13,369 nucleotides of DNA, taken from assembly GCA_036510655.1 (NCBI GenBank), contig DATCDQ010000034.1, positions 1 through 13,369 on the forward strand. The letters are read 5' to 3'. This document shows positions 1 to 5,959 of this stretch, piece by piece. The position numbers and the translations under genes are program-made. The notes beneath the pieces were generated by a model, which was not told where the DNA came from, did not search any database, and was given only the letters and a program-made list of their open reading frames with translations. The stretch is from Rathayibacter_A sp036510655. GTDB taxonomy: Bacteria; Actinomycetota; Actinomycetes; Actinomycetales; Microbacteriaceae. Within the stretch, counting starts at the first letter, position 1. Each line of letters begins with the position of its first letter.

Positions 1-83
1 TCTCGTTCCTCAACTGCTATCGCCACGCGCGTCCCGGCTCCTTCCGACACGGCCTGCTCGACCGCCTCAACCTGCATGCTCAT
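1..83 (-). CDS. N-terminal fragment of an unidentified protein, cut by the window edge
   Basis: The minus strand from 83 to the left edge is open. It begins with ATG-AGC-ATG, giving MSMQVEAVEQAVSEG and running about 27 residues before the window ends. The start is well supported by a perfect Shine-Dalgarno at 89-96. An alternative ATG lies two codons inside (77-75). The gene reads in the same direction as the truncated DUF222 gene and begins 30 bases after that gene's stop, so the two could be co-transcribed. The fragment is acidic and alanine/valine-rich with no recognisable motif, and too short for a family assignment. Confidence 0.6.
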   Translation of the reverse strand, partial: MSMQVEAVEQAVSEGAGTRVAIAVEER

Positions 84-88
84 CTCGT

Positions 89-96
89 ACCTCCTT
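89..96 (-). promoter_or_regulatory. Strong Shine-Dalgarno site
   Basis: On the minus strand this reads AAGGAGGT, fully complementary to the 16S rRNA 3' end, with 5 bases to the ATG at 83-81. It fixes the start of the partial gene to its left. It is the strongest ribosome binding site I see in the window. Confidence 0.75.
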
Positions 97-113
97 GATC
101 GGAGTTACACCGT

Positions 114-1106
114 TCAACGTACAGTCCCGAAGCTTGGGGCATCCGCGGTCAGGAGGCGGGCCGTGGCGTCGTCGATCGGTCCGAAGCCCTCCAACACCGC
201 CCGCTTAGTGTGCGCCTTGGCAAGCAGGTCGGGGTGGTCGAGCAGCGCGGTGACGGGAACGCTGAGGTGCACGCGGGCCTTGACCTCGGATGGCATGCCA
301 CGCGCGGTGAGGATGTCGCCGGCGGCATCCGCTCGCAGCTGTGCCAGTGTGCGCTGTTCACCTTCCACGCGACGCTGCTTCAATGCAGTGGCGTTGATGC
401 GCGCATCGATCTTCATGACCGTGGATGCGTCGGTGAACATCGAGAACCACGCCATCCCGTCGTTATCAGGCGAGACTTCCGTGTGCCGATCGGCTCGGGC
501 TTCCAGGTGGCGTTCTGTTGGATCCTTTGGGTGGATCCGCTCTCGTGCAGCGCGCGCGGCCTTGCGAAATTGCGACGGCGTCAGTCGTGCAGCCTTCTCC
601 AGGAGCGCTTCGTCGAGAGCGCTGAACGTGCTCGGATCATCGTGCGGAAGGACCCACGCGATCGAGGCGGCTTCGCGTGCGTTCTGATATCCGATGTTCC
701 CGGAGCAGAATTGTTCCCACATTCTGGGGAGCCGCTCCATCAGGGTGTCGGCTTCGTGAAATTGAGCCCAGATCGTGTTTTCAGGAAGCGACAGCCGTAG
801 GGACAATTCCATCACGACGGCTCGCGCCGCGAGAGTCACGGCCTCGCGGCGCGGAGACGTTTCGGGGACATAAACCACGGGGTTGCGCCGTGCCGTGACG
901 ATCGCTTCGCGCACAGCGGCCAACTGTGCCGCCTGCGATACGGCGACCGACCGCGCGAATACGCCCGCTGACTCGAGCAGAGCCGTGACAAGGCCGAGCG
1001 GTCCGGCGTCGATGGTCGAATTATCCGTGGTGGAATCGTCGGTGGTCGGATCAACAATGGTCGGATCACCGGTGGCCGTGACGGGATTGTCGGCTGCGCT
1101 GGTCAT
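114..1106 (-). CDS. DUF222 domain protein, C-terminally truncated (HNH nuclease domain missing)
   Basis: The product is 330 residues. Residues about 36-330 resemble the DUF222 region that precedes an HNH endonuclease domain in many actinobacterial proteins: a helical region with AARAVVMELSLRL, then MKIDARINATAL and LTADAPSF. In full-length relatives the APSF-type motif is followed by an HNH domain of about 100 residues with conserved Cys/His. Here it reads LTADAPSFGTVR and stops, so no nuclease active site is present. Residues 15-34 are four five-residue repeats rich in Thr and Asp. I chose ATG 1106 because a perfect TATAAT sits 6 bases before it. An in-frame ATG at 1328 would add 74 residues translated from the inverted repeat and is rejected. 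DUF222-HNH genes are often multicopy; their role is not established. It may be a decaying copy. Confidence 0.7.
   Translation of the reverse strand: MTSAADNPVTATGDPTIVDPTTDDSTTDNSTIDAGPLGLVTALLESAGVFARSVAVSQAAQLAAVREAIVTARRNPVVYVPETSPRREAVTLAARAVVMELSLRLSLPENTIWAQFHEADTLMERLPRMWEQFCSGNIGYQNAREAASIAWVLPHDDPSTFSALDEALLEKAARLTPSQFRKAARAARERIHPKDPTERHLEARADRHTEVSPDNDGMAWFSMFTDASTVMKIDARINATALKQRRVEGEQRTLAQLRADAAGDILTARGMPSEVKARVHLSVPVTALLDHPDLLAKAHTKRAVLEGFGPIDDATARLLTADAPSFGTVR
1005..1064 (-). repeat. 15-bp tandem repeat, about four copies, inside the DUF222 gene
   Basis: On the minus strand four 15-base units encode PTIVD, PTTDD, STTDN and STIDA (residues 15-34). The units are diverged, and the encoded Thr/Asp-rich stretch looks like a disordered N-terminal linker. 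The 15-base period keeps the frame, so copy-number change would lengthen or shorten the linker without breaking the protein. Confidence 0.55.
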
Positions 1107-1112
1107 GACACA

Positions 1113-1118
1113 ATTATA
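1113..1118 (-). promoter_or_regulatory. Probable -10 element of the DUF222 gene, leaderless
   Basis: The minus strand reads TATAAT at 1118-1113, followed by TGTGTC and then the ATG at 1106. A start point 6-7 bases after the hexamer would put the mRNA 5' end at or next to the start codon. No Shine-Dalgarno precedes this ATG, and I see no convincing -35 box at normal spacing. Confidence 0.5.
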
Positions 1119-1251
1119 GAAGATAACGACCAGAATAGCTAGAGCTATGCTCAAATAGAATCGAACAAAGCTGCGATCATGCGAAACAAACTGACAAGGC
1201 CTTTTTACAGTCGCCGATTCGTATTGTTTCGTCAAGCAGTGAGGTAAAGAT

Positions 1252-1375
1252 GGTGGTCGAGTAGCGAGGAACGAGCATATCGAGACCCGTATCGAGACCC
1301 GTATCGAGACCTCTGCAGGGCGGCTCACTGTGGTCTCGATACACGTGGTCGCTGCGCTCGCGCGTTACTCGACCG
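1252..1375. repeat. Imperfect inverted repeat resembling a REP/BIME element, with a 12-bp tandem triplication
   Basis: The left arm (1252-1287) runs from GGTGGTCGAGTAGCGAG to TATCGAGACC. The right arm (1332-1375) runs from GGTCTCGATAC to TTACTCGACCGG and is roughly its reverse complement. The left arm ends in three tandem copies of TATCGAGACCCG (1278-1289, 1290-1301, then a 10-base partial at 1302-1311). It lies between the divergent DUF222 and gltX genes. The layout is that of dispersed intergenic palindromes of actinobacterial genomes. No second copy occurs in this window, so dispersal is inferred. Confidence 0.6.
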
Positions 1376-1440
1376 GCGGACGACGCATTCACTGACTTGA
1401 AGCGGCCAAGACAAACTGAGGAACCGATACAAGAAGAAAC

Positions 1441-1446
1441 TAAGAT
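1441..1446 (+). promoter_or_regulatory. Candidate -10 element of gltX, leaderless
   Basis: TAAGAT ends 9 bases before the gltX ATG at 1456. A normal start point would lie at or within a few bases of the A of the start codon. There is no good Shine-Dalgarno between the two. A -35 box is not evident. Confidence 0.35.
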
Positions 1447-1455
1447 CGTCTGTGT

Positions 1456-2991
1456 ATGTCTGAGACAATCGCACACCCGTTCACCACCGCCACCGGCAGC
1501 GACATTCGCGTTCGCTTCTGCCCATCGCCGACAGGAACTCCGCATGTCGGTCTGATCCGCACTGCGCTGTTCAATTGGGCGTATGCGCGCCACAACGGCG
1601 GCAAACTCGTCTTTCGGATCGAGGATACGGATGCCTCGCGCGACAGCGAGGAAAGCTACGAGCAGATCATCGAAGGATTGCGCTGGCTGCACCTGGATTG
1701 GGATGAAGGCGAAGGGGTCGGAGGACCCAACGGGCCGTACCGCCAGTCCCAGCGTTACGACATCTATCGCGACGTGGTTGCCCGGCTCACAGCATCCGGT
1801 CATGTGTACGAGAGTTTTTCCAACGCCGAGGAGATCGACGCCCGCAATGCGGCGGCCGGCCGGCCGAAGCAGTTCGGCTACGACAACTTCGACCGCGACC
1901 TGACCGAGGAGCAGAAGGCCGCGTTCCGCGCCGAGGGCCGCGAGCCGGCGCTGCGGTTGCGCGTGCCGGACACCGACCTCAGCTTCGACGATCTGGTGCG
2001 TGGGGAGATCACCTTCCCGGGCGGATCGTCCAGTGATTTTGTTGTGGTGCGCCCGAATGGGCATCCGCTCTATCCGTTCGTCAATCCGGTCGACGATGCT
2101 TTGATGGGCGTCACGCACGTGTTGCGCGGCGAGGACCTGCTGCCCTCAACTCCGCGCCAGATCGCGCTGTATCACGCGCTGATTGACATCGGTGTGACCA
2201 CGTTCGTGCCGCGCTTCGGCCACATGCCCTACGTGATGGGCGACGGCAATAAGAAGCTGTCGAAGCGCGACCCGTCGTCGAATCTGTTCCACCACCGCGA
2301 TCGCGGGTTCATTCCGGAGGGGCTCGTCAACTATTTGGCGTTGCTCGGCTGGGGGCTTGCAGCCGACCGTGACGTGTTCAGCCTCGACGAGATGGTCGCA
2401 GCGTTCGACATCGTCGACGTGAACCCCAATCCGGCCCGCTTCGACCTGAAGAAGGCCGAGTCGATCAACGGCGACCACATCCGCCTGCTCGAGGTCGCCG
2501 ACCTTGCCGCACGCATCGTGCCGTACCTGGCCGCAGCGGGCGTTGTCACGGAGCCGTTGACGGATGCGCAGCGCACCATTCTCCTGCTGGCAACCCCACT
2601 CGTGCAGGAGCGGATGCAGCTGCTCGGCGAGGCGCCGGGCCTGCTCGCATTCCTGTTCACGGATGCCGCCTCGCTGGTCTACGAGGACGACGGACTTGCC
2701 ACGCTGCCCGCGAATGGCGCCGAGGTGTTGGCTGCGTCGTTGCCAGTACTCGCCGGGATCGAGGACGACGGGTGGATTCACGAGACGATCGAGGCCGCGC
2801 TACGCTCAGCCTTGATTGACGGGTTGGAGCTCAAACCGCGTGTCGCGTTCGGGCCGTTGCGCGTTGCAGTCTCCGGGCGTCGGATCTCGCCGCCGCTGTT
2901 CGAATCGCTCGAGATCCTCGGCAGGACTGAGACGCTCGCACGCGTCGAAACGCTGAGCGCGCGTTTGGCCAGCGCCGCACGAGTCGACTGA
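1456..2991 (+). CDS. gltX: Glutamyl-tRNA synthetase
   Basis: Class I aminoacyl-tRNA synthetase, 511 residues, a normal bacterial length. It attaches glutamate to tRNA(Glu) in the cytoplasm using ATP. The HIGH-type signature is PSPTGTPHVG at residues 23-32, followed by RTALFNWAYAR. The KMSKS-type signature is KLSKR at 267-271. Between them are FRIEDTD and VLRGEDLL, typical of the Glx subfamily. The C-terminal third is the helical anticodon-binding region. A complete tRNA-Gln lies about 1.2 kb downstream. Since most actinobacteria lack GlnRS, the enzyme is probably non-discriminating and also makes Glu-tRNA(Gln) for GatCAB, an inference from lineage. The stop overlaps the next gene's start (TGATG), so the two are probably translationally coupled. 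ATG 1456 is preferred because it leads directly into the conserved N-terminus. Confidence 0.97.
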   Translation: MSETIAHPFTTATGSDIRVRFCPSPTGTPHVGLIRTALFNWAYARHNGGKLVFRIEDTDASRDSEESYEQIIEGLRWLHLDWDEGEGVGGPNGPYRQSQRYDIYRDVVARLTASGHVYESFSNAEEIDARNAAAGRPKQFGYDNFDRDLTEEQKAAFRAEGREPALRLRVPDTDLSFDDLVRGEITFPGGSSSDFVVVRPNGHPLYPFVNPVDDALMGVTHVLRGEDLLPSTPRQIALYHALIDIGVTTFVPRFGHMPYVMGDGNKKLSKRDPSSNLFHHRDRGFIPEGLVNYLALLGWGLAADRDVFSLDEMVAAFDIVDVNPNPARFDLKKAESINGDHIRLLEVADLAARIVPYLAAAGVVTEPLTDAQRTILLLATPLVQERMQLLGEAPGLLAFLFTDAASLVYEDDGLATLPANGAEVLAASLPVLAGIEDDGWIHETIEAALRSALIDGLELKPRVAFGPLRVAVSGRRISPPLFESLEILGRTETLARVETLSARLASAARVD

Positions 2992-4046
2992 TGAATGTGG
3001 AGCCTGGCGGGCAGCAGGGCGCGCGGTCGGGTGCACAGTCTGATGCGCGGCCGGATGGTCAGCCGCTAGCGCGGCCAGACGCGCAGCCGGGTGTTCTCCG
3101 CGATGTGATCGTCGTCGGTGCTGGCCCTGCGGGTCTCTCGGCCGCGCTCAACCTGGTGCGGGCGCGCCGTAGCACGCTGGTCTTCGATGCCAATCGGCCG
3201 CGCAATGCGGCGACGCTGTACTCGCACGGCTTTCTGACTCGGGACGGGATGTCGCCGCTCGAGTTGCGCAAACTCGGGCGTGATGAAGTTGAGCGCTACC
3301 CGTACGCGGAGGTCGCGTTGGGTCGGGTGGAGTCGATCACGCCCGAGGCGGATGGCACGTTTGCGGTGGCCGCGCGCGGCATCCGGGGCGAGGGCGGTCG
3401 TGTCGATCGCGCACGCGCCGTGCTGATCGCGACCGGGTTGAGCGAGGCGATGCCGGCGGTGCCGAGCATCCGCGGTTACTACGGGACCCACCTGCACAGC
3501 TGTCTGGAATGCGACGGGTTCGAGAAGTCTGACGAGCAGCTCGTGCTGATCGGCGAGACGAACGATCTTGCCCGGCGTGCGTTCGAACTGAGCCAATGGT
3601 CGCGCAGGCTCGTTGTGCTCACCAACGACGTGGGCAGCGTGACGGAGGCGGAGGAGCGCGACCTGGCGACATTTGGCATCCGTGTCGATCGCCGCAAGAT
3701 CGACGATATCGAGGGGGAGCGCGCCACGATGACGGGCGTGCGATTCATCGACGGGGGAGTCGTAGATTGTACCGGAGGCTTCGTGCGGCCCGTTTGGTCG
3801 GCGACGGTCGAGTATGCGGCCGGGCTGGGGCTGGCGCGCGATGAGTCCGGGCTTGTTCATGTGGATGCGCATGGCCGCACCTCGATGACCGGTGTGTACG
3901 CGGCCGGCGATTCGACGGCGCCTGGGCCACAGCAGCTCATCGTCGCCGCGGGCGAGGGCGCGGACACGGCAGCGGCGATCAACCGTGATCTGCTCGGCAC
4001 GCTGGCGGATGCGGCTGCCGCGGAACGCGCGTCGGTCGCGCAGTAG
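2991..4046 (+). CDS. Thioredoxin-reductase-like FAD/NAD(P)-dependent oxidoreductase
   Basis: The product is 351 residues and likely a cytoplasmic flavoprotein. The FAD-binding Rossmann motif GAGPAG is at 43-48. A CLECDG motif has cysteines at 171 and 174 in the place of the redox-active CxxCDG of thioredoxin reductases. The C-terminal FAD motif GVYAAGDS and the AAGEGAD segment also match that family. The position of the second, NAD(P)H-binding glycine motif reads IGETNDLA (G188) rather than GxGxxA, so pyridine nucleotide use may differ. Residues 1-36 are a Gly/Ala/Gln/Pro-rich tail containing an imperfect 24-bp repeat (3045-3065 and 3069-3089). The TGATG overlap with gltX supports the ATG at 2991 despite the tail. 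The electron acceptor cannot be told: no thioredoxin gene is adjacent. Confidence 0.85.
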   Translation: MNVEPGGQQGARSGAQSDARPDGQPLARPDAQPGVLRDVIVVGAGPAGLSAALNLVRARRSTLVFDANRPRNAATLYSHGFLTRDGMSPLELRKLGRDEVERYPYAEVALGRVESITPEADGTFAVAARGIRGEGGRVDRARAVLIATGLSEAMPAVPSIRGYYGTHLHSCLECDGFEKSDEQLVLIGETNDLARRAFELSQWSRRLVVLTNDVGSVTEAEERDLATFGIRVDRRKIDDIEGERATMTGVRFIDGGVVDCTGGFVRPVWSATVEYAAGLGLARDESGLVHVDAHGRTSMTGVYAAGDSTAPGPQQLIVAAGEGADTAAAINRDLLGTLADAAAAERASVAQ

Positions 4047-4124
4047 CGCGCTGCTTTTCGGTCGGCGCGCCCGGTAGCGGCGCCGTTTTGGCCGCGTGCT
4101 CCTGCGTAGGCTAAAGTTGACAAT

Positions 4125-4148
4125 CGGCCCGGGCTTCGGTGCGGGCCG
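4125..4148 (+). other. Perfect 7-bp hairpin abutting the tRNA 5' end
   Basis: CGGCCCG (4125-4131) and CGGGCCG (4142-4148) are exact reverse complements around a 10-base loop containing TTCG. The stem ends one base before the mature tRNA start. There is no T-run, so it is not a classical terminator of the oxidoreductase gene. It could be a 5' leader structure of the tRNA precursor or an attenuator. A TAGGCT hexamer at 4107-4112 is a possible -10 for the tRNA. Confidence 0.4.
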
Positions 4149-4149
4149 G

Positions 4150-4221
4150 TGGGGTATGGTGTAATTGGCAACACGGCTGATTCTGGTTCAGTTGTTCTTG
4201 GTTCGAGTCCAGGTACCCCAG
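4150..4221 (+). tRNA. tRNA-Gln (anticodon CUG)
   Basis: All four arms can be folded by eye. The acceptor strands TGGGGTA (4150-4156) and TACCCCA (4214-4220) pair over 7 bp. The anticodon stem GCTGA/TCAGT encloses the loop TTCTGGT with anticodon CTG at 4183-4185. The T-arm is CTTGG, TTCGAGT, CCAGG. The discriminator base G at 4221 fits tRNA-Gln. CCA is not encoded. The gene appears intact although an element has probably integrated at its 3' end. Confidence 0.93.
4192..4221 (+). other. Probable attL / attachment core in the 3' half of tRNA-Gln
   Basis: A tyrosine integrase and an excisionase-like gene follow the tRNA directly, and the gene class changes from housekeeping to mobile-element here. 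Tyrosine integrases commonly target the T-arm and 3' end of tRNA genes, which are restored on integration. The matching attR copy of this 3' segment does not occur in the remaining 9 kb, so the exact core cannot be defined and the element must extend past the right edge. Confidence 0.5.
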
Positions 4222-4263
4222 CTTTGAGATCGTTGAGTTCCCGGGGAAGTCCGACTCCCTCCT

Positions 4264-4313
4264 CGGTCCGCTGAGCGGTCCGATCTGGCCCGTAGTGACC
4301 AGATTGGTGACCA
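4264..4313 (+). repeat. Two short direct-repeat pairs, both with 12-bp period
   Basis: CGGTCCG occurs at 4264-4270 and 4276-4282, and GTGACCA at 4295-4301 and 4307-4313. Both pairs are spaced exactly 12 bases apart. They lie between the presumed att core and the excisionase gene, where integrase arm-type and excisionase sites are normally found. The first pair also contains the palindrome CCGCTGAGCGG. Binding is inferred from position only. Confidence 0.35.
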
Positions 4314-4411
4314 AAACCCCCCGTCGGGCGCGTTTCGTGGTCGCTTTCACTGAACAGGTACGCGCTCGTCCCCGCAGTTCCGCGCTGGCACCGGCTGCGC
4401 ACCTACTCGGT

Positions 4412-4606
4412 ATGGATGCACACGTCGAAGTCGAGCCAGCGTTCCTGACCCAGGGTGAGGTCGCCCGGTTGCTCGGGGTGCCGGAGCGAACGCTGGAGGG
4501 CTGGCGGCTGACGAAGTCGGGGCCGCCGTGGCTCAAGCTCGGCAGGCACGTCAAGTACGACCGTGACGACGTGCTGGCGTGGGCGCGGGAGCAGCGTCAT
4601 GGTTAG
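4412..4606 (+). CDS. Excisionase-like helix-turn-helix protein
   Basis: The product is 64 residues from ATG 4412. It has the layout of the MerR/Xis-like HTH_17 fold: LTQGEVARLLGVPERTLEGWR (helix-turn-helix), then GPPWLKLGRHVKYDRDDVLAW (wing and C-terminal helix). Such proteins direct integrase towards excision, or act as regulators of the element. It ends inside the start of the integrase gene with an 8-base overlap (ATGGTTAG), so the two are probably translationally coupled. An in-frame ATG at 4295 would add 39 basic, low-quality residues, so I prefer 4412, although no clear Shine-Dalgarno precedes it. Confidence 0.8.
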   Translation: MDAHVEVEPAFLTQGEVARLLGVPERTLEGWRLTKSGPPWLKLGRHVKYDRDDVLAWAREQRHG

Positions 4607-5804
4607 GCCGAGGATCGCCGCCGGAGAGGTCGGCCAGGTCCAGGTGACACAACTTGCCAATGGGAAGTGGCGGGCGCGCGCCCGGATGCGCGATGACACG
4701 GGCGAGTTGGTGCAACTCCGTTCCGACGGTGCCACCGAGGACGCGGCTCGCGTCGAGCTGTTCGCCCGCGCGAAGTCGCTGACGACGCACACGAAGGCGA
4801 TCGTGTTGAAGTCCTCTACCGTCGCCGAGGCTGCCGCTTCCTGGTTGCCTAGGGTGCGGGTTCGAGCGGAAAACGGCATGCTGTCGTGGTCGACCTACGA
4901 GAATTACGAGCACACCGTGCGACTCACCCTCGTCCCGGCCTGCGGCGGCGTCACGCTCGGCGCGCTCACGGTCGGACGCTGCGACCGCATCCTGCAGAAC
5001 CTCCTGGTCGAGCGCGGCATCTCCGCGGCACGGAAGGCGCGTTCTGTGCTGTCGCTGATCTGCGGCTTCGCGGTGCGCGATGACGCGATCCCGACGAACC
5101 CTGTGCGAGACGTCACCCGCCTGCCGACGCCGCCGAAGAAGACGGCGATGCTCACGCCGGAGCAGATCGACGCTATCCGTGAACTCATGACGCACTGGCG
5201 GGAGAGCGAGGGGATGGGGCCTCGACCGAACTGGCGCGCTCTCGTTGACGGCATGGACATCATGCTCGGCACGTCCGCCCGGGTGGGGGAGTGCATCGGC
5301 CTGCGCCGGTGCGACGTGGACATGACGACCGCGCCGCCGACGGTCCTCATCGATGGCACCATCGTCCAGACCCGTGTGCAGGGCATCACCCGCAAGAATG
5401 CGCCGAAACGCACCCGGCAACGCCGCCGCATCGCCCTCCCTGCCTTCGCCGCTGACGCCGTACGCCGACGCCTCGCACTAGCCGGCCCCGGCCCCGACGC
5501 ATTGCTGTTCCCGACGAAGACCGGCAGGCCGATGAGCGTGTCCAACTACGAGCGACTGTTGCGCACGTTCATCGAGGACAACGAGACAGCGCTGCGCGAG
5601 GCCGGGGTGGAGGTCGAGCAGTACTCGACGCATATCTATCGACGCACCGTCGCCACCCTCGTGGAGCGATCCGCAGGGCTCACCATCGCCTCCCGGCTGC
5701 TCGGGCATGCGAACGAGATGGTCACCCGGACCAGCTACGTCGTTACCGCCGAGCAGGTCGACATCGTGACCGCCGACATCCTCAACGCGATCCTCGGCGG
5801 ATAA
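4599..5804 (+). CDS. Tyrosine-type site-specific integrase
   Basis: The product is 401 residues, a usual length for phage/ICE integrases. Its N-terminus (VQVTQLANGKWRARARMRD) resembles an arm-binding AP2-like domain. A SAM-like core-binding domain follows at about 75-165. The catalytic domain has R228 (TSARVGE), a lysine-rich hairpin (K266/K270), H345 and R348 (HIYRRT), H370 (LLGHA) and the nucleophile Y380 (TSYV), so the active site looks complete. I chose ATG 4599 because GGGAG lies 7 bases before it and the N-terminal fold starts there. ATG 4563 would only add residues out of the excisionase gene. It follows tRNA-Gln, the likely target, and probably catalyses integration and, with the small partner, excision. 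Confidence 0.95.
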   Translation: MVRPRIAAGEVGQVQVTQLANGKWRARARMRDDTGELVQLRSDGATEDAARVELFARAKSLTTHTKAIVLKSSTVAEAAASWLPRVRVRAENGMLSWSTYENYEHTVRLTLVPACGGVTLGALTVGRCDRILQNLLVERGISAARKARSVLSLICGFAVRDDAIPTNPVRDVTRLPTPPKKTAMLTPEQIDAIRELMTHWRESEGMGPRPNWRALVDGMDIMLGTSARVGECIGLRRCDVDMTTAPPTVLIDGTIVQTRVQGITRKNAPKRTRQRRRIALPAFAADAVRRRLALAGPGPDALLFPTKTGRPMSVSNYERLLRTFIEDNETALREAGVEVEQYSTHIYRRTVATLVERSAGLTIASRLLGHANEMVTRTSYVVTAEQVDIVTADILNAILGG

Positions 5805-5913
5805 GGACGCCTTGTGGGAGTGCTACCGGCCCGCGGCCGCCGAATTTACGTCGGCCAGCCTGTAGCGCTTCGATTTGAAGCCGTGAATTTAGTACGTCCA
5901 GTGGTCCGTATCT

Positions 5914-5955
5914 GCTACAGAAGCGAATGTTCCGGGGTCAAGCGCTACTGTGAAG
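5914..5955 (+). promoter_or_regulatory. Candidate operator/promoter of the MocR-like gene
   Basis: GCTACAGAAG (5914-5923) and GCTACTGTGAAG (5944-5955) share GCTAC and are 30 bases apart, about three helical turns and so on the same DNA face. MocR/PdxR regulators typically bind direct repeats near their own promoters. TACTGT (5946-5951) could be a -10 element lying 8 bases before the ATG, so binding here would overlap the promoter. A GC stem (5827-5831 with 5835-5839) closer to the integrase stop lacks a T-run. Confidence 0.3.
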
Positions 5956-5959
5956 TGCT

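Noticed and set aside
1278..1311. CRISPR array (short regular repeats)
   Set aside because: Only three directly adjacent 12-mers without spacers. No other regularly spaced repeats or cas genes occur in the window.
1107..1328. 74-codon upstream extension of the DUF222 gene (start at 1328)
   Set aside because: It translates the inverted repeat and its 12-bp triplication (VSIRVSIRVSI) and would run through the TATAAT promoter. The 1106 start is better supported.
1177..2118. 313-codon minus-strand open frame opposite gltX
   Set aside because: It is antisense to the conserved catalytic half of gltX, has no motif, and is expected from GC-rich codon bias.
4117..4122. TTGACA as the -35 box of the tRNA-Gln promoter
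   Set aside because: At 17-bp spacing the -10 position falls in GC-rich sequence inside the hairpin next to the tRNA start, so it does not form a usable promoter with it.
5827..5839. Rho-independent terminator after the integrase
   Set aside because: The stem is only 5 bp with a 3-base loop and is not followed by a T-run.
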